Shown in pieces: positions 1-10,092 of a stretch of DNA of 64,000 nucleotides. The notes beneath the pieces were generated by a model. The model was not told the origin of the DNA, ran no database searches, and was given only the letters and a program-made list of their open reading frames with translations. This DNA is from Cyathus striatus. Its lineage: Eukaryota; Basidiomycota; Agaricomycetes; Agaricales; Nidulariaceae. How positions within the stretch are numbered: the first letter of the stretch is position 1; each line of letters begins with the position of its first letter. Both the position numbers and the translations under genes were made by a program. The stretch spans positions 7,130,001 through 7,194,000 of the forward strand of contig JAOVFP010000002.1 of NCBI GenBank assembly GCA_025738555.1. The letters are read 5' to 3'.

Positions 1-46
1 AATCCCTCATCCCTCTTCACTACCACAAAATACTAACATCCCTCAG

Positions 47-1320
47 ACACATTCTTCTCAACATACCGAAAACTCTTCACATTCACATTCTTTGCCAACC
101 TCGCAGTATTCATAGGCTTCGTAGCCAAAACCAAAGGCGCCCCGTTAGCATCCGACGTAGTAGACGCAACAGCCGCCAATCTCATGGTATGCATCCTCTT
201 CCGTCAAGAAAACTTCGTCAATGTCGTCTACGAAATATTCACGCGTGCTCCGCAATCACTCCCCATCTGGATCCGCACGGACTTGGCAAAGGTCTTCCAT
301 TACGGAGGCGCACATAGTGGTACGGGTGTTGCCTCAGTTGTATGGTTTATCCTGTACACTGCTGTCGTTACACGGAAATACGTTTTGGATCCTACTACTG
401 CTGCACGCGGAGTGGTGATTACAGCATACTTCCTCCTCGCGTGTTTCCTCTTCATCCTTATCGCTGCGCATCCTACTTTCCGCGTTAAGTTCCATGACAG
501 CTTTGAAGCGACCCACCGATTCGCTGGATGGACCATTGTCATTGTGTTTTGGACTGGCTTCATGCTTGCTGCTGATGAGCAGAGGAGGAAAAATCACATC
601 CCGCTCGGATTGCAAATTGCAAAGACACCAGCGTTCTGGTTCCTCTGCGTCATCACATTCTGTATCATTCTGACCTGGCTCCGCCTGCGCCATCGTGATG
701 TGTACCCGGAAGTCCTCTCGGACCATGCTATTCGCCTGCACTTCAGGTACCGCCCTCTTAGGGCTTTCTACGGAGTGCGAGTGTCTACTCGTCCTCTCAT
801 GGAATGGCACGCGTTCGCTACGATTCCTGATGACGACGAGAATGGGAAGATTACGGGATACTCCTTTGTTGTGTCCAACGCGGGCGATTGGACCGACAGT
901 ATCATCAAGAATCCACCCAAGAAGCTCTGGATCCGCGGTGACCCGCTGTACGGACTTCTCATCTCCGCCCGCCTCTTCAAGAGCTACATCATCGTCGCAA
1001 CGGGATCAGGAATTGGCCCGTTCTTATCCCTGATCCACGCCAACCTCGCACCATGTCGCATCCTCTGGTCCACTCCGAGTCCTGAGACGACGTACGGCCA
1101 GACGATTATCAGTACAGTGCTTAAGGCTGATCCTAAGGCTATTATTTGGAACACGCGCGAGAGGGGAAGGCCGGATATGGTTGCGTTGACATATCAGCTT
1201 GTGCAGGAGAGTAATGCCGAGGCAGTGTTTATCATTTCGAATCCTAAAGTTACAAGGCTTGTGGTTTATGGGATGGAGACGAGGGGTGTTCCTGCTTATG
1301 GAGCTATTTTTGATTCATAG
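47..1320 (+). CDS. TmpA-like integral membrane reductase, C-terminal part (5' end outside window)
   Basis: The last exon is open from 47 to the TAG at 1318-1320. It is preceded by a branch-point-like TACTAAC (31-37) and an AG acceptor at 45-46, so bases 1-46 are the end of an intron and the gene starts outside the window. The exon encodes about 424 residues. The first half has several hydrophobic helices (for example around VASVVWFILYTAVV and FWFLCVITFCIILTW). Next comes a ferredoxin-reductase-like part with SNAGDWT, a W-I-R-G-D-P-x-Y-G flavin-binding-like segment and the nucleotide-binding-like ATGSGIGPF. The C-terminus ends in YGMETRGVPAYG. This order matches the fungal TmpA family of FAD/NAD(P)-linked membrane proteins, which also appear as tails of NRPS-like reductases. 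The substrate is unknown. Family call fairly sure; exact role not. Confidence 0.75.
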
Positions 1321-1847
1321 ATGGGGTTGGGGGATATGTAGACAGCATTGGATTTTTTATAGATTGTATTTTCATTTTTATTGTTTCTTTTCGACTTGTA
1401 ATACTCGATTTTTAAAGTTGAACGATGGTGATGTCATTCATGATTTCCTGTTGTTGTAAAATCATTCATAATAGATTCATGTTTCCAACCTATATCTTCT
1501 ACATATTATATGGGTCTAGGCAAGGCTCGGAGCCGCACAACCGTGACTCATTCAGTTAATTGCATGTATTTGCTGAAGCCTTCAAGCTTAATTGATCAAA
1601 TCGATCTCCAATATAACGTACTTACTGTACGCCATTGCAACACAGTTGTCACCGAAATTTGGAAGAAATTTAACCGAAATCTAATAATTGGTTCAATTAC
1701 CAGTCAAGAAATGTGGGGACAATTGTATTATTTATTCAATTAAACATTAGTTTAAGCACTTGCAACTATTTAATATTTAAAGTTTAAACTCAGCCCTATG
1801 TACATTCAGATAGATTTCAATACATTCAATTCGTGTCAGAGGATACA

Positions 1848-1854
1848 TATATAA
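1848..1854 (+). promoter_or_regulatory. TATA-like box of the cyclin gene
   Basis: TATATAA lies about 47 bp before the ATG at 1901 in an otherwise featureless AT-rich spacer (1321-1900), where I see no other gene. Confidence 0.45.
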
Positions 1855-1900
1855 GGACTTCGTTCCTCTTTCCAAGCTTCCACATATTACATTCGTGACT

Positions 1901-2893
1901 ATGTCTTTTTCATCGACATCAAGCCTCTCGTCCTCATCTCTCAGCCAATCTAGCCATAAAAGTATACTACTGAATTCGCCTGACCAACAACAGCGTCCTC
2001 ACTCTGAGTTGCCAATGCCCGATCGAGATCAGCTACTTCCACGAACAGTTGCTTTTGGCGACAAAGCTGACAAGATTCTTGCTGTTATCCCAAAGTCTGT
2101 TGGTAGGTATGATTACCGATACGACTACCCGAGATTAGATATTCCAGATTTATTCTGCAAGCATCAAGATATCGCTTTGATCTTCAGGGACGTTTTGAAG
2201 GGTATTTTTGGCCCCGAAGGGGAAAAGCCTTTTCCTAAAGATAGAACAAAGTATCCTTTGCTCGACGAGTTTATTGCGCAGATATTAATTATTACAAACG
2301 TACCATACTGCGCTATTTCGGCAACTCTGACACTCCTCAGGCGGCTTCGTTATGCTCGCAAAAAATTGCCGGTATGGATGGGATCCTATGAAACTTTCCT
2401 GTCCGCGTTGATTATTGCTGCCAAAGCAAGCACGAAGTACATCCAGACCAGCGAGTCTCAGTACTACTCCAATTACATATTCTGGGAAAATGTGACTAGG
2501 ACTCACTATAAAACCATCGAATGGATGGTTAACATCTTTACTGAAGCGGTCCACGGAGTTTTGGTGGACGAGCACATTTTGCATTTTAATGAAGAATTGC
2601 GATATAAAGGTTTTCTCGAGATCCTTGAACATCACGCTGAGAGTGTTCATTTTTGCACTTGCCCTCGAAAGAGTCGTGGTAATTTGATTCGACTGCCTCA
2701 TGAACACTGTGCTAGCTCGCTTCATAGACGCACCTTGGTTGGTAGTCGGCCACATAAGCGTTGTGCAAGTCCGCCTCCCCGCCATCCGACCTTATATGAG
2801 AGAGCTATTGATTTCTTGAGCAGATCCAGCGAAGATGAAGAAGAAGAAAGTTATAAAAGAACTGCGGATACTACTATCCTAGTGAGAGCATAA
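1901..2893 (+). CDS. PHO80/PCL-type cyclin-domain protein (paralogue of the 46.7 kb gene)
   Basis: A single-exon ORF of 330 aa. I chose the ATG at 1901 because the longer reading needs a GTG start. Residues 1-45 are Ser-rich and look disordered. The middle (about 60-240) has the helical pattern of PHO80-like cyclins: LLDEFIAQILIITNVPYC, then an R-R-L-R helix end, then a Y-x-x-F-L-S-A-L-I-I-A-A-K helix, a tryptophan-containing W-E-N-V segment and a long amphipathic helix. The C-terminus is basic, then acidic (EDEEEE). The protein at 46693-47625 shares SVGR near residue 70, the ITN-PY helix and the AA-K/R helix, so they are diverged paralogues. PHO80-type cyclins activate PHO85-like kinases in nutrient or cell-cycle control; the partner here is unknown. 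Confidence 0.6.
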   Translation: MSFSSTSSLSSSSLSQSSHKSILLNSPDQQQRPHSELPMPDRDQLLPRTVAFGDKADKILAVIPKSVGRYDYRYDYPRLDIPDLFCKHQDIALIFRDVLKGIFGPEGEKPFPKDRTKYPLLDEFIAQILIITNVPYCAISATLTLLRRLRYARKKLPVWMGSYETFLSALIIAAKASTKYIQTSESQYYSNYIFWENVTRTHYKTIEWMVNIFTEAVHGVLVDEHILHFNEELRYKGFLEILEHHAESVHFCTCPRKSRGNLIRLPHEHCASSLHRRTLVGSRPHKRCASPPPRHPTLYERAIDFLSRSSEDEEEESYKRTADTTILVRA

Positions 2894-3115
2894 GAAGATC
2901 CTCACATGCTGTGAAAGTGGTGGCTGCGCGAACAAGGAATTTGCAAGGAATTAGATAAGATAGAAATTAGATGGAAGTTGCTGGAATAGAGTGACCGTGG
3001 GAATTGTCACAGGCTCGTAACACCAGGGTCCAGTAACACCTCCTTGCAACACGGCATTTTGATCTCCTTTGCCTCTTCACCACACTCACCACCTTCCATC
3101 GCCACATACCTGTAC

Positions 3116-3713
3116 ATGGCAGAACGCAACGCTGAAGCATCATCCTATATCGCAGAAGATATTGTCCTCGTGGAGAAGGACGTTCACGACGACGAAGATG
3201 ATGAAAATGCCCCATTGTTAGGGAACAGCGAGACTCAGGAGGCTCTCAGAGAGGATAGGGACGAGCACGAGCACGAGGAAGAAGATTCTCAGACAGACGA
3301 GACTAGACGACTATCGCGGTTCGATCAGCCTACACCTTCACCCTGGAAGAGGCTCGCCTTACTGCTGTTCATTGGGTTCTTGTTCTGGCTCACATACAAC
3401 ATTCGCGGGCTGAGGAACAAGAAGCCAGAGATTGTCTATGCCTCCAGGTACTTCTAGCTCTTCTATCTACCTTTCAGAACATGTTTGAACGGTCAACAGG
3501 TACTCGAAGGAGCACAAGTTCCGTCCTGCTGCGAGCCCTATCATCACTGAAACGCTGAAAGATGGTCGGGTACGACTACGTGGCGCTACGCCTCCTCCGC
3601 CCACTCCTACGCCTACGCCTACACAGAAGGTTAACAGGCGTAAGTCTAAGGCGGGGAGGTCCACGGGGAAGAAGAAGGCGCGGGTAACTAAGCGGAAGGC
3701 TCCTAAGAACTGA
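3116..3713 (+). CDS. conserved single-pass membrane protein, two exons, unknown function
   Basis: Exons 3116-3447 and 3500-3713 join in frame (AG|G = Arg) to give 181 aa. The intron is 52 bp; the donor and the exon-2 start both read GTACT. The N-terminal 70 residues are acidic (DDEDDENAPLLG, EHEHEEE) and resemble a cytosolic tail with an acidic-dileucine-like ENAPLL. A basic stretch (WKR) leads into one helix (LALLLFIGFLFWLTYNI, about 84-100). After it comes YASRYSKEHKFRPAASP, a Pro/Thr run and a Lys/Arg-rich end (KKKARVTKRK). There is no signal peptide, so a type II or tail-proximal membrane protein of the endomembrane system is plausible. I do not recognise a named family. The ATG at 3116 is preferred over the upstream in-frame codon at 3044 because it starts the charged conserved-looking region. 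Confidence 0.6.
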
Positions 3714-4852
3714 GGGGTGCTTATGCGATGCGGTGGAGAAGTTGGTATGTGCTAATGATCTTCCTGGGCTGTATCTACATGCTTACCTCAGTATCTGGTA
3801 TCGCCTAGTTGCTAATTTATCGTCATATACCATTAGTTTGATACCAAGTGCGATTATGTCTCTCTTTTATTTGTCTATTACTTTACTTCAGGACATATTA
3901 ACTTTACTCATTCATCCCCTTTGCACCCTGCTTGTGCAATATCGTCGAACTACTGAATATAATTTCCTTTTTTCCCCAATGACGGAGTGCGGCGTTGAAC
4001 ACGTGCAAAACACATGCGTTGTCTTCTCTGCTCGCTCGGACTGGCACCACGCTAGGCAGTTTGGACAACGTGTTAGCGCTTAGCACTTGGTAATTCGATA
4101 CGTCAGTCCATGCAAAGTCCGCAGCGGAACATTCTTTAAGCCTTCCTATGCCACTGGCGGCTCTCAGGCGGCTCTTGTTGTAATCCCGCCGCATTCCCTG
4201 ACTAGGGCGATTTAGGGACTCGCCTTGTAAGTCTTACGTACTCTGTAAACTCCTTACGCCGCTTCGACGAATGTTGCTTTCTATAGTTATGTATCAGTAC
4301 AATCGTTTATGATACCACATTTCTATGAATAGTTTACATATCATAAAATTTCGTTCAGGAAAATGAAATGCATTTATTTGATGACGAATCGAACATCTGA
4401 CCGGAACGGATCGTACTGTCAGTGTAACGCCCGTGACATAAGATCGCACTCATTATCACTTTCTCTCTTAGTCCCATTCCGTTCTTCACCGTCGTAGTTC
4501 CTGTTTCACTCTCTTTTGCGAGCTCCTACCCTTTTACCATTCCTTAGCCTTACGCTACTTACATTCATTTGCCTTCCCACAAAGGACCTTAGATACCTCT
4601 GTCTCAAGGGGTACTTACTATCTTTCTTCCGGTCTCGGACCTCCAGAGTAGTATATAAGACCTTAGAGTAGAACTGCATAGTCAGTGAATCATTATTAAT
4701 TTATTCGTTAAACCAGTTATTTCCTCTACCGTGTGACAAGATACCTAACCGTTACTCTAAATGGTCACAAGTTCCTGCCACGCTTACGACCCTGAGAACC
4801 GTCACGGTCAAATACACGACTTGCTGCCTTCTCCACCTACCACCATGATACT
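3714..4852. other. intergenic spacer, no gene seen; TATA-like box at 4652-4659
   Basis: Short ORFs on both strands here lack splice signals, domain-like composition or paralogues in the window. TATATAAG at 4652-4659 lies about 195 bp before the ATG at 4853 and may belong to that gene. Confidence 0.5.
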
Positions 4853-6162
4853 ATGCCAAACGGTAGCAAAAAGCGCAAACTTCAAGATGAAACGGCATCC
4901 ACGTTGAAACCAATAGACAGTTCAAACGATAGCCCATACAAAAAGAGTCGGTTCTTCGAACAGCCATCACTTGACTCCAAACCACCACCACCGTCACCAA
5001 ACACGAGCTCGTCTGCAACCAAACCCTCTGCCTCTCCCCAATCTTCCTATCCATCACTCCAAGATCTCCTCGACTGCACGACTCTCACACAACCCAACTA
5101 CATCTCCCGATTCAACGACATAGCACATTCTCTACTGCACGACCACCAAATCGTCCTAAAATGCGGTGGCACAAAAACCCGATATCAAATCCTTGAGTTG
5201 GAGGTGTACTTTCGGAACGAAGGACACGGGGACCCGTTTACACATGGAAGTGAGGAGCAGAAGGTGTCTGGGACGTGGTACGTCTTACTCTACCCTCGTG
5301 TATCGCTCATTATAATGATGGTGGCAGGTACTTTCATCGTGCCCCACGACGTTCTACGGATTCTACGAGGAGCGCTACGAGTCTTACGGGGTACAGAGGC
5401 GGATCTCGCAAGGGCCTCGATTTGACTTTGGGTAACCCCATACCCTCTAGCATATCATCGACTTCCTTGCTGCGCGGTGGCATTCTACTTCGATCGATAC
5501 GAAGGCTTGGGGATACTCCAGCTGTCATTTCAGGCCCTTCGTTGCTCGTAGACGAGGTTCTCTCGCGGAGTAAGGTGGCGAGTATAGCTGAATTGGTACA
5601 GACGAAATGGGGTGGGGATACGTCTGCCTTTTCGGATCCATCCAAGAAAGAGACTGTGCTGCATCTTGAACCGATTACTTTGAAGGACCGGCCTCGGATA
5701 TATCAATCTCCTCGTATTGGTCTGGATCTTTCCCATCCGGGAGTTACGTTTAAACCTACAGATACTCATGAAAACTTTCATCCTCGGATAAAGTTCCTCC
5801 TAAGGCCTTACAGATACTTTACCCACCCTAACGAGCTCACATCTAACGGACGCCCTCAGACGCTCCTTGGGATCTTTGAACACTTACTCTCCGAGATGGA
5901 ATCCACTTCTCAGACCACGAATTCCAACAGAGAGAAAATGATTCATTCTGGGGTATTCGTCAAGCGTTTGTCGGAGACTATGGCTCTGCAGGAGAAGTCG
6001 GTGCAGAAGTACATTGATGCATATGAGGCGGGGAGGTTGGGTGGGATGAAGGCTCTTGAGCGGTTTATAGGTCCGAAAGGGAAGGGGAAAGCGTCGTCTC
6101 CTGTTGGGTGGCTTACTTTGGCTGGTGCGCTTGATACTGTTACGGGTAGAGAAGTGCTGTAA
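4853..6162 (+). CDS. conserved cytosolic/nuclear protein of unknown function, intact source copy of two pseudogenes
   Basis: Exons 4853-5277 and 5328-6162 (50 bp intron; TG|G TAC gives Trp-Tyr) encode 419 aa. The first 65 residues are basic then Ser/Pro-rich with a likely nuclear signal (KKRK, KKSR). The conserved core reads LELEVYFRNEGHGDPFTHG, SGTWYFHRAP, YRGGSRKGLDLTLG, GGILLRSI and SGPSLLVDEVL. The His/Asp/Arg-Gly-Gly pattern looks like an enzyme core, but I cannot name the family with confidence and assign no reaction. The C-terminal part (RPYRYFTHP, LSETMALQEKSVQKYIDAYEAGR, KGKGKASSPVGWLTLAG) is basic and probably helical. Two degenerate copies with the same intron lie at 10.1-12.6 and 17.0-18.1 kb, so the duplications were of genomic DNA, not cDNA. 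Confidence 0.65.
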
Positions 6163-6556
6163 TGAAATAAAGCGATTAAATAACTCGGAGGCGTTCTAAT
6201 TAAAAAAATTGCCAGGCCAAGGTGAGTACCCATAAATCAGGTTGGACTGTAGTTACAAAGGCTGATATATCAGACATATCCCATCAAGTGAATACCATCC
6301 TTCGCAAACGAACATATGAATGGGTTTCTTGTAATACTTAGACTTGTCGCTAGGTTGAAACTCTCAGCATGCAATCAAAGTATCCATTCAAACATATATG
6401 ATAGAAGAGTCCATCATTACGGTGTCTACAAGTGCAACAGTGATCACCAGCCAGATGAATGTAAATGTGCATGAGGAGAATGGAGGAAGTACTGTCCGAC
6501 GATTATTATTTGACGCTAAGCTCCACAAAACCTCACGTACATCATGTACAAGTGTA
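6163..6556. other. intergenic spacer between convergent genes
   Basis: The 3' ends of the + strand gene (6162) and the minus-strand small gene (6557) face each other here. No further gene is visible. Confidence 0.4.
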
Positions 6557-6837
6557 TTACTTATTTGATTTGCCACGGCCAGGTGCCTTCGTCTGAGCTG
6601 TGGAACGACTATTGCCCATAGAGACTTATAAATCATCGAATTAATAAACAAAAGTGAAATAAATAGCACGATGCCCATACCTCCGTTATTGTATGATCCA
6701 GCAATAGAACTGGACGTCGTATTGTTCGAATTCGTATTGGTGGTACGTTGAGAGGAATCGGTGTGGGTATAATCCCCTGCGACATCCGTCAAGTTACTAT
6801 CGCCAACTTTAGAATTGTGGTTAAAGTTGAAAGGCAT
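6557..6837 (-). CDS. 74 aa MPF-type small protein, tandem copy 1
   Basis: Minus strand: exon 1 is 6837-6681, a 56 bp intron is 6680-6625, exon 2 is 6624-6557. The unspliced ORF (149 aa) reads on through the intron into unrelated sequence. Splicing instead gives 74 aa ending in a basic SRS..TKAPGRGK tail, and the same splice in the 8.5 kb copy gives a matching SRSHAKTTGPGRGTK end. The N-terminus MPFNFN..SKVGDSNLTDVAGDY is followed by Thr/Ser/Asn-rich sequence (THTDSSQRTTNTN). There is no membrane helix once spliced. The N-terminal pattern resembles the C-terminal motif of the G-domain array and the N-terminus of the 45.8 kb protein. Function unknown; a short self-associating beta motif is an inference. 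Confidence 0.6.
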
Positions 6838-6923
6838 ATCGAGATTTGGCTAGATTGATGGCTAAGAGGAGAAAGGATGGTAGTTCAGCTGAAGAACTAA
6901 TACTACCAGTAGAAAACAAATAC

Positions 6924-6931
6924 CTTTTATA
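6924..6931 (-). promoter_or_regulatory. TATA-like box of small gene copy 1
   Basis: On the minus strand this reads TATAAAAG, about 90 bp before the ATG at 6837. The sister gene has a comparable box at a similar distance. Confidence 0.4.
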
Positions 6932-6949
6932 TGCATGGCTGAAAATACC

Positions 6950-7229
6950 GTCGGTGCTTTATCAGATCTTGAAGTACCGGTAATATCGCGCGTGTTGGCA
7001 CAGAAGATCTTTGGAAATGGTATGTGTATATTACGAGTGATAGAACGCGATATTCTATAGAATGGAAATTAGTAGATAGAAGATCATTGCAATGAATATA
7101 TGTAGGCAATACTAAAAAGAGATGCTCAATTGGGTCTTTGCGATTGGTGAGCTTTAAGCAGGAATATTAAAATTAAACCTGAAGCAGAGACCGATATGTA
7201 GTAGTCAGACTTTCATTTATAACATGCGG
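6950..7229. repeat. left arm of an imperfect 280 bp inverted repeat (partner 8866-9135)
   Basis: Read forward, 6950-7229 matches the reverse complement of 8866-9135 with many substitutions and small gaps. Shared blocks include GAAGATC.TTGGAAAT, AGTAGATAGAAGA.CATT and GAAGCAGAGACCGATATGTA. The arms flank the second small gene and include the upstream regions of both copies in opposite orientation. The rest of 7230-8450 shows no gene I can support. Confidence 0.55.
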
Positions 7230-8450
7230 TAAGTTTTTGCGATCTTTCTCGACCGTGCTTAGAAACGAGTACTTGTTTTCCACTGAAGATCCCAGAGACC
7301 AGCTGGAGGGACCAGTCAGAGTGGATCAATAATAATCAAGGTAGTATGGAGAAATAAGCACAATAGCTTCACCAATGCTCTTTGAAGTTTGCGAATATTC
7401 CAACTTTAGTTTCGTGTCAGCTGGTGGTAAATCAAGTGAAACATGACTCAAGGTTCGCGGTGATATAGCGTATCTGGTGATCGATACCGGAACAACCCCT
7501 TGGCCTTAAATGAAAATATTCCCTCACACCGAAGCATTCACCTCGAACAGAACTGAATCGGATCAGGTACAGGTGGTAGAATATCCAAACTAGTGTTCTA
7601 GAACCTATGCGCAAAATAACCTTTTTTAGAAGGCGTTAACATCGGTGGACCATGATCAGATTCACTATAGCCTTAGGTGAGTGCTAATAATAAATGTACC
7701 CCAGTATACAAGTTCGCGTGTAGCTTGCTATCCTCAATCTATAATAATATGGTAAACTATATCAAGTCCGCAATCATGTGCTTCCTCACAGAATCTTCTT
7801 ACAAGTACTACTAGCACTCGAGTCCACTTCAAAACCATTCGACTGAGTGACTTGATCAGTTCACATGCAGCGACGACAATTATAAAACGACAATAGGACT
7901 GATTACAGTAGCAGTAATATCATGTTATTTCCAAGACAGTTTAGTGCATGACATGCAAGTGTAACCTATATGTTAATATCATGTCGTTTTAAATTATGAC
8001 CCAGTTAGCTGTTAGATTCTCTGCAGCAATTCTGCTTGCCGAACTGAATTCGATTCTCCAAAGTCCAGCTAACTGTAACAAATTCGCCGCTTCATACAGC
8101 TCGTTTTCCCGTCTTCACTCCTGTCATCTATCGTTTATACCCACCACCCACATCGCTACGCGACTTCGGTACACTTAAATTTTCGATATCTCAAGATCAC
8201 TTGTTCTCTGGTGAGCACGCACTTAAAGTTTTGCCTGTACTCATTCTTTTTCACAGTTATCAAAATATTCATTCAAACACATATGTAAGAAGTATCCCTC
8301 ATACGATATCTACGAGAGCAGTAGTAACCACGAGAGAGAGATATGAATGTGTATGAGGAGAATGGAAGAACTTGAAGCACTGTGCGGCGATTATTTTTGA
8401 CCCTAAGCTCCACAAAACTTGATACGTACATGATGTACAAATTTCATATA

Positions 8451-8725
8451 TCACTTAGTGCCACGACCAGGTCCGGTCGTCTTAGCATGGGAACGACTAT
8501 TGCCCGTAGAGACTTATGAATCGTCGAATAAATAAACAAAAGTGAAATAGATAGTACGAAGCCCATACCTCCATTATTGTGTGATCCAGCGATAGCACTG
8601 GCAGTCTTGTTGTTCGAATTCGTATTGGTGGTACGTTGAGAGGAATCGGTGTGGGTGTAATTTCCCCCGATATCCTTCAAGTCACTACCGCTAACTGAAG
8701 AGCTGTCGTTAAAGTTGAAAGGCAT
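8451..8725 (-). CDS. 72 aa MPF-type small protein, tandem copy 2
   Basis: Minus strand: exon 1 is 8725-8569, the intron is 8568-8513 (56 bp, same length as in copy 1), exon 2 is 8512-8451. The product is 72 aa: MPFNFN..SSVSGSDLKDIGGNY, then THTDSSQRTTNTNSNN identical to copy 1, then a basic SRSHAKTTGPGRGTK end. Exon 1 is 157 nt in both copies, so the pair arose by duplication of a whole gene, and amino-acid conservation is best in the N-terminal motif and the tail. No signal peptide or helix. Same functional uncertainty as copy 1. The alternative unspliced 93 aa reading looks less likely because its end is not conserved between the copies. Confidence 0.6.
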
Positions 8726-8798
8726 GTCGAGATTTGTTCGAGATAACGGGGTAAGAGGAACGATGGTAGTTCAGCTGAGGATCCAGAAAACAAATGTC

Positions 8799-8807
8799 CC
8801 TTATATA
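8799..8807 (-). promoter_or_regulatory. TATA-like box of small gene copy 2
   Basis: On the minus strand this reads TATATAAGG, about 75 bp before the ATG at 8725, parallel to the box of copy 1. Confidence 0.4.
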
Positions 8808-8865
8808 GCTGATGATGCTACTGGAAATGGTTCGTACTTACTGCTAATGATAGTATGTGACCGAA

Positions 8866-9135
8866 AACCGCATGTTATAATTGAAAGTTCGATTTCTACA
8901 TATCGGTCTCTGCTTCAAGTATAATCTCAGTATTCACGCTGCCGCATAGAGATCACCAATTGCAAAGACTAAATTGAGTACTCTCTTTAGTAATATCTAC
9001 ATATTTTTCATTGTAATGGTCTTCTATCTACTTATTTTAAGTTCTATCATTCGTAATACATACATACTATTTCCAAGGATCTTCCGTGATAACATCTACG
9101 ATGTTGCTGGGACCTGCAGATCTGATAAAGCACAG
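8866..9135. repeat. right arm of the inverted repeat with 6950-7229
   Basis: Its reverse complement aligns to 6950-7229. The following stretch, 9136-9668, holds no recognisable gene. Confidence 0.55.
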
Positions 9136-9668
9136 CGGCATTCACTTGGAGCAATTTCAAAAGGAAGAAGGGGATATCATATGCATATCGACGGATAATA
9201 AGTAGAGCCACAATAAATCTAAGCGTAAGTCGTCGAAGCTAGGACTGGTAACTGTTTGTTTGAGTACCAGAATAGCTGCAGGATACGAGCCCAAACCTGT
9301 CTAAGCACCCTAAAGGAAGCCAACCAAGTGAGCGAACAACGGAACAGACCTATCTAATTCATCCTACCCCTCGCCCTAGGCTGCTTTATGTTGATAATAT
9401 TCTGCTATGAAGCTAGATGTATGATTCATTCGAGATTCAGTTAATATTGTTGATAAGTCGATTACTTAATCGATGACGGTTGACCAAACTAGACCCCAGA
9501 GAAGGTTGGGGCAGAAGCGATATAAAATCTTGCGAAAGGAAAACTGGTAGTGACCGATCCGGAAGGAGGGGGAAGGGCTGTGGCCCAGGAGTCAGGAGCA
9601 ATCGACGACCGAAGCAAGCCTGACAAAGCATGTTATTTTCGAAGGCCTGACTCAGACGCAACGCGGAC

Positions 9669-9735
9669 GCCCAATCAGCGAATGTGGGAATTTAGAAAAA
9701 GCGCCCGCCATTATTTAAAGCCAGTTACACCGACC
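9669..9735 (+). repeat. 67 bp direct repeat, copy 1 (copy 2 at 10030-10097)
   Basis: Both copies run from GCCCAATCAG to CAGTTACACCGACC with few differences. Between them (9736-10029) lies AT-rich DNA with a 20 bp perfect palindrome at 9761-9780 and a short run of CCCTAT units. Copy 2 ends exactly where homology to the 4.85 kb gene begins, so the repeat marks a rearrangement junction. Confidence 0.6.
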
Positions 9736-10092
9736 TAAGGCTCCAACTATATACTATACTATACCCTATATATAGGGTATTTACTCTATCCCTATCCCTA
9801 TCCCTATACCAAAATTCCTAATTTTTCTGTATACAGTATTTTATAGTGTACAGGGTAAGTATATGGTTAGATTTTATTTGGAGATTTTCATGACATTAGG
9901 CTTGAATTTAGCCTAGATAGTGCTTACAGAAACCACATATAGTAGGAATAGAGGTTATGCTTCAAAGGTTACTAATAAATATCACTTTTATGTAACCTTC
10001 TCCTTTAAAAATGAACATGTAATCGCAGATGCCCAATCAGTGAATGTGGGAATTTAGGAAAAGCGCCTGCCATCATTTAAAGCCAGTTACAC

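Noticed and set aside
3733..4194. Overlapping ORFs of 116 aa (+) and 96 aa (-)
   Set aside because: No splice pattern, domain or paralogue; they fall in a spacer between two well-defined genes.
6388..6837. 149 aa minus-strand ORF with two apparent membrane helices
   Set aside because: The helices come from reading an intron; the paralogue supports splicing to 74 aa.
9775..9815. CCCTAT repeats taken as a telomere-like tract
   Set aside because: Only a few units, not the fungal TTAGGG/CCCTAA repeat, and in the middle of genes.
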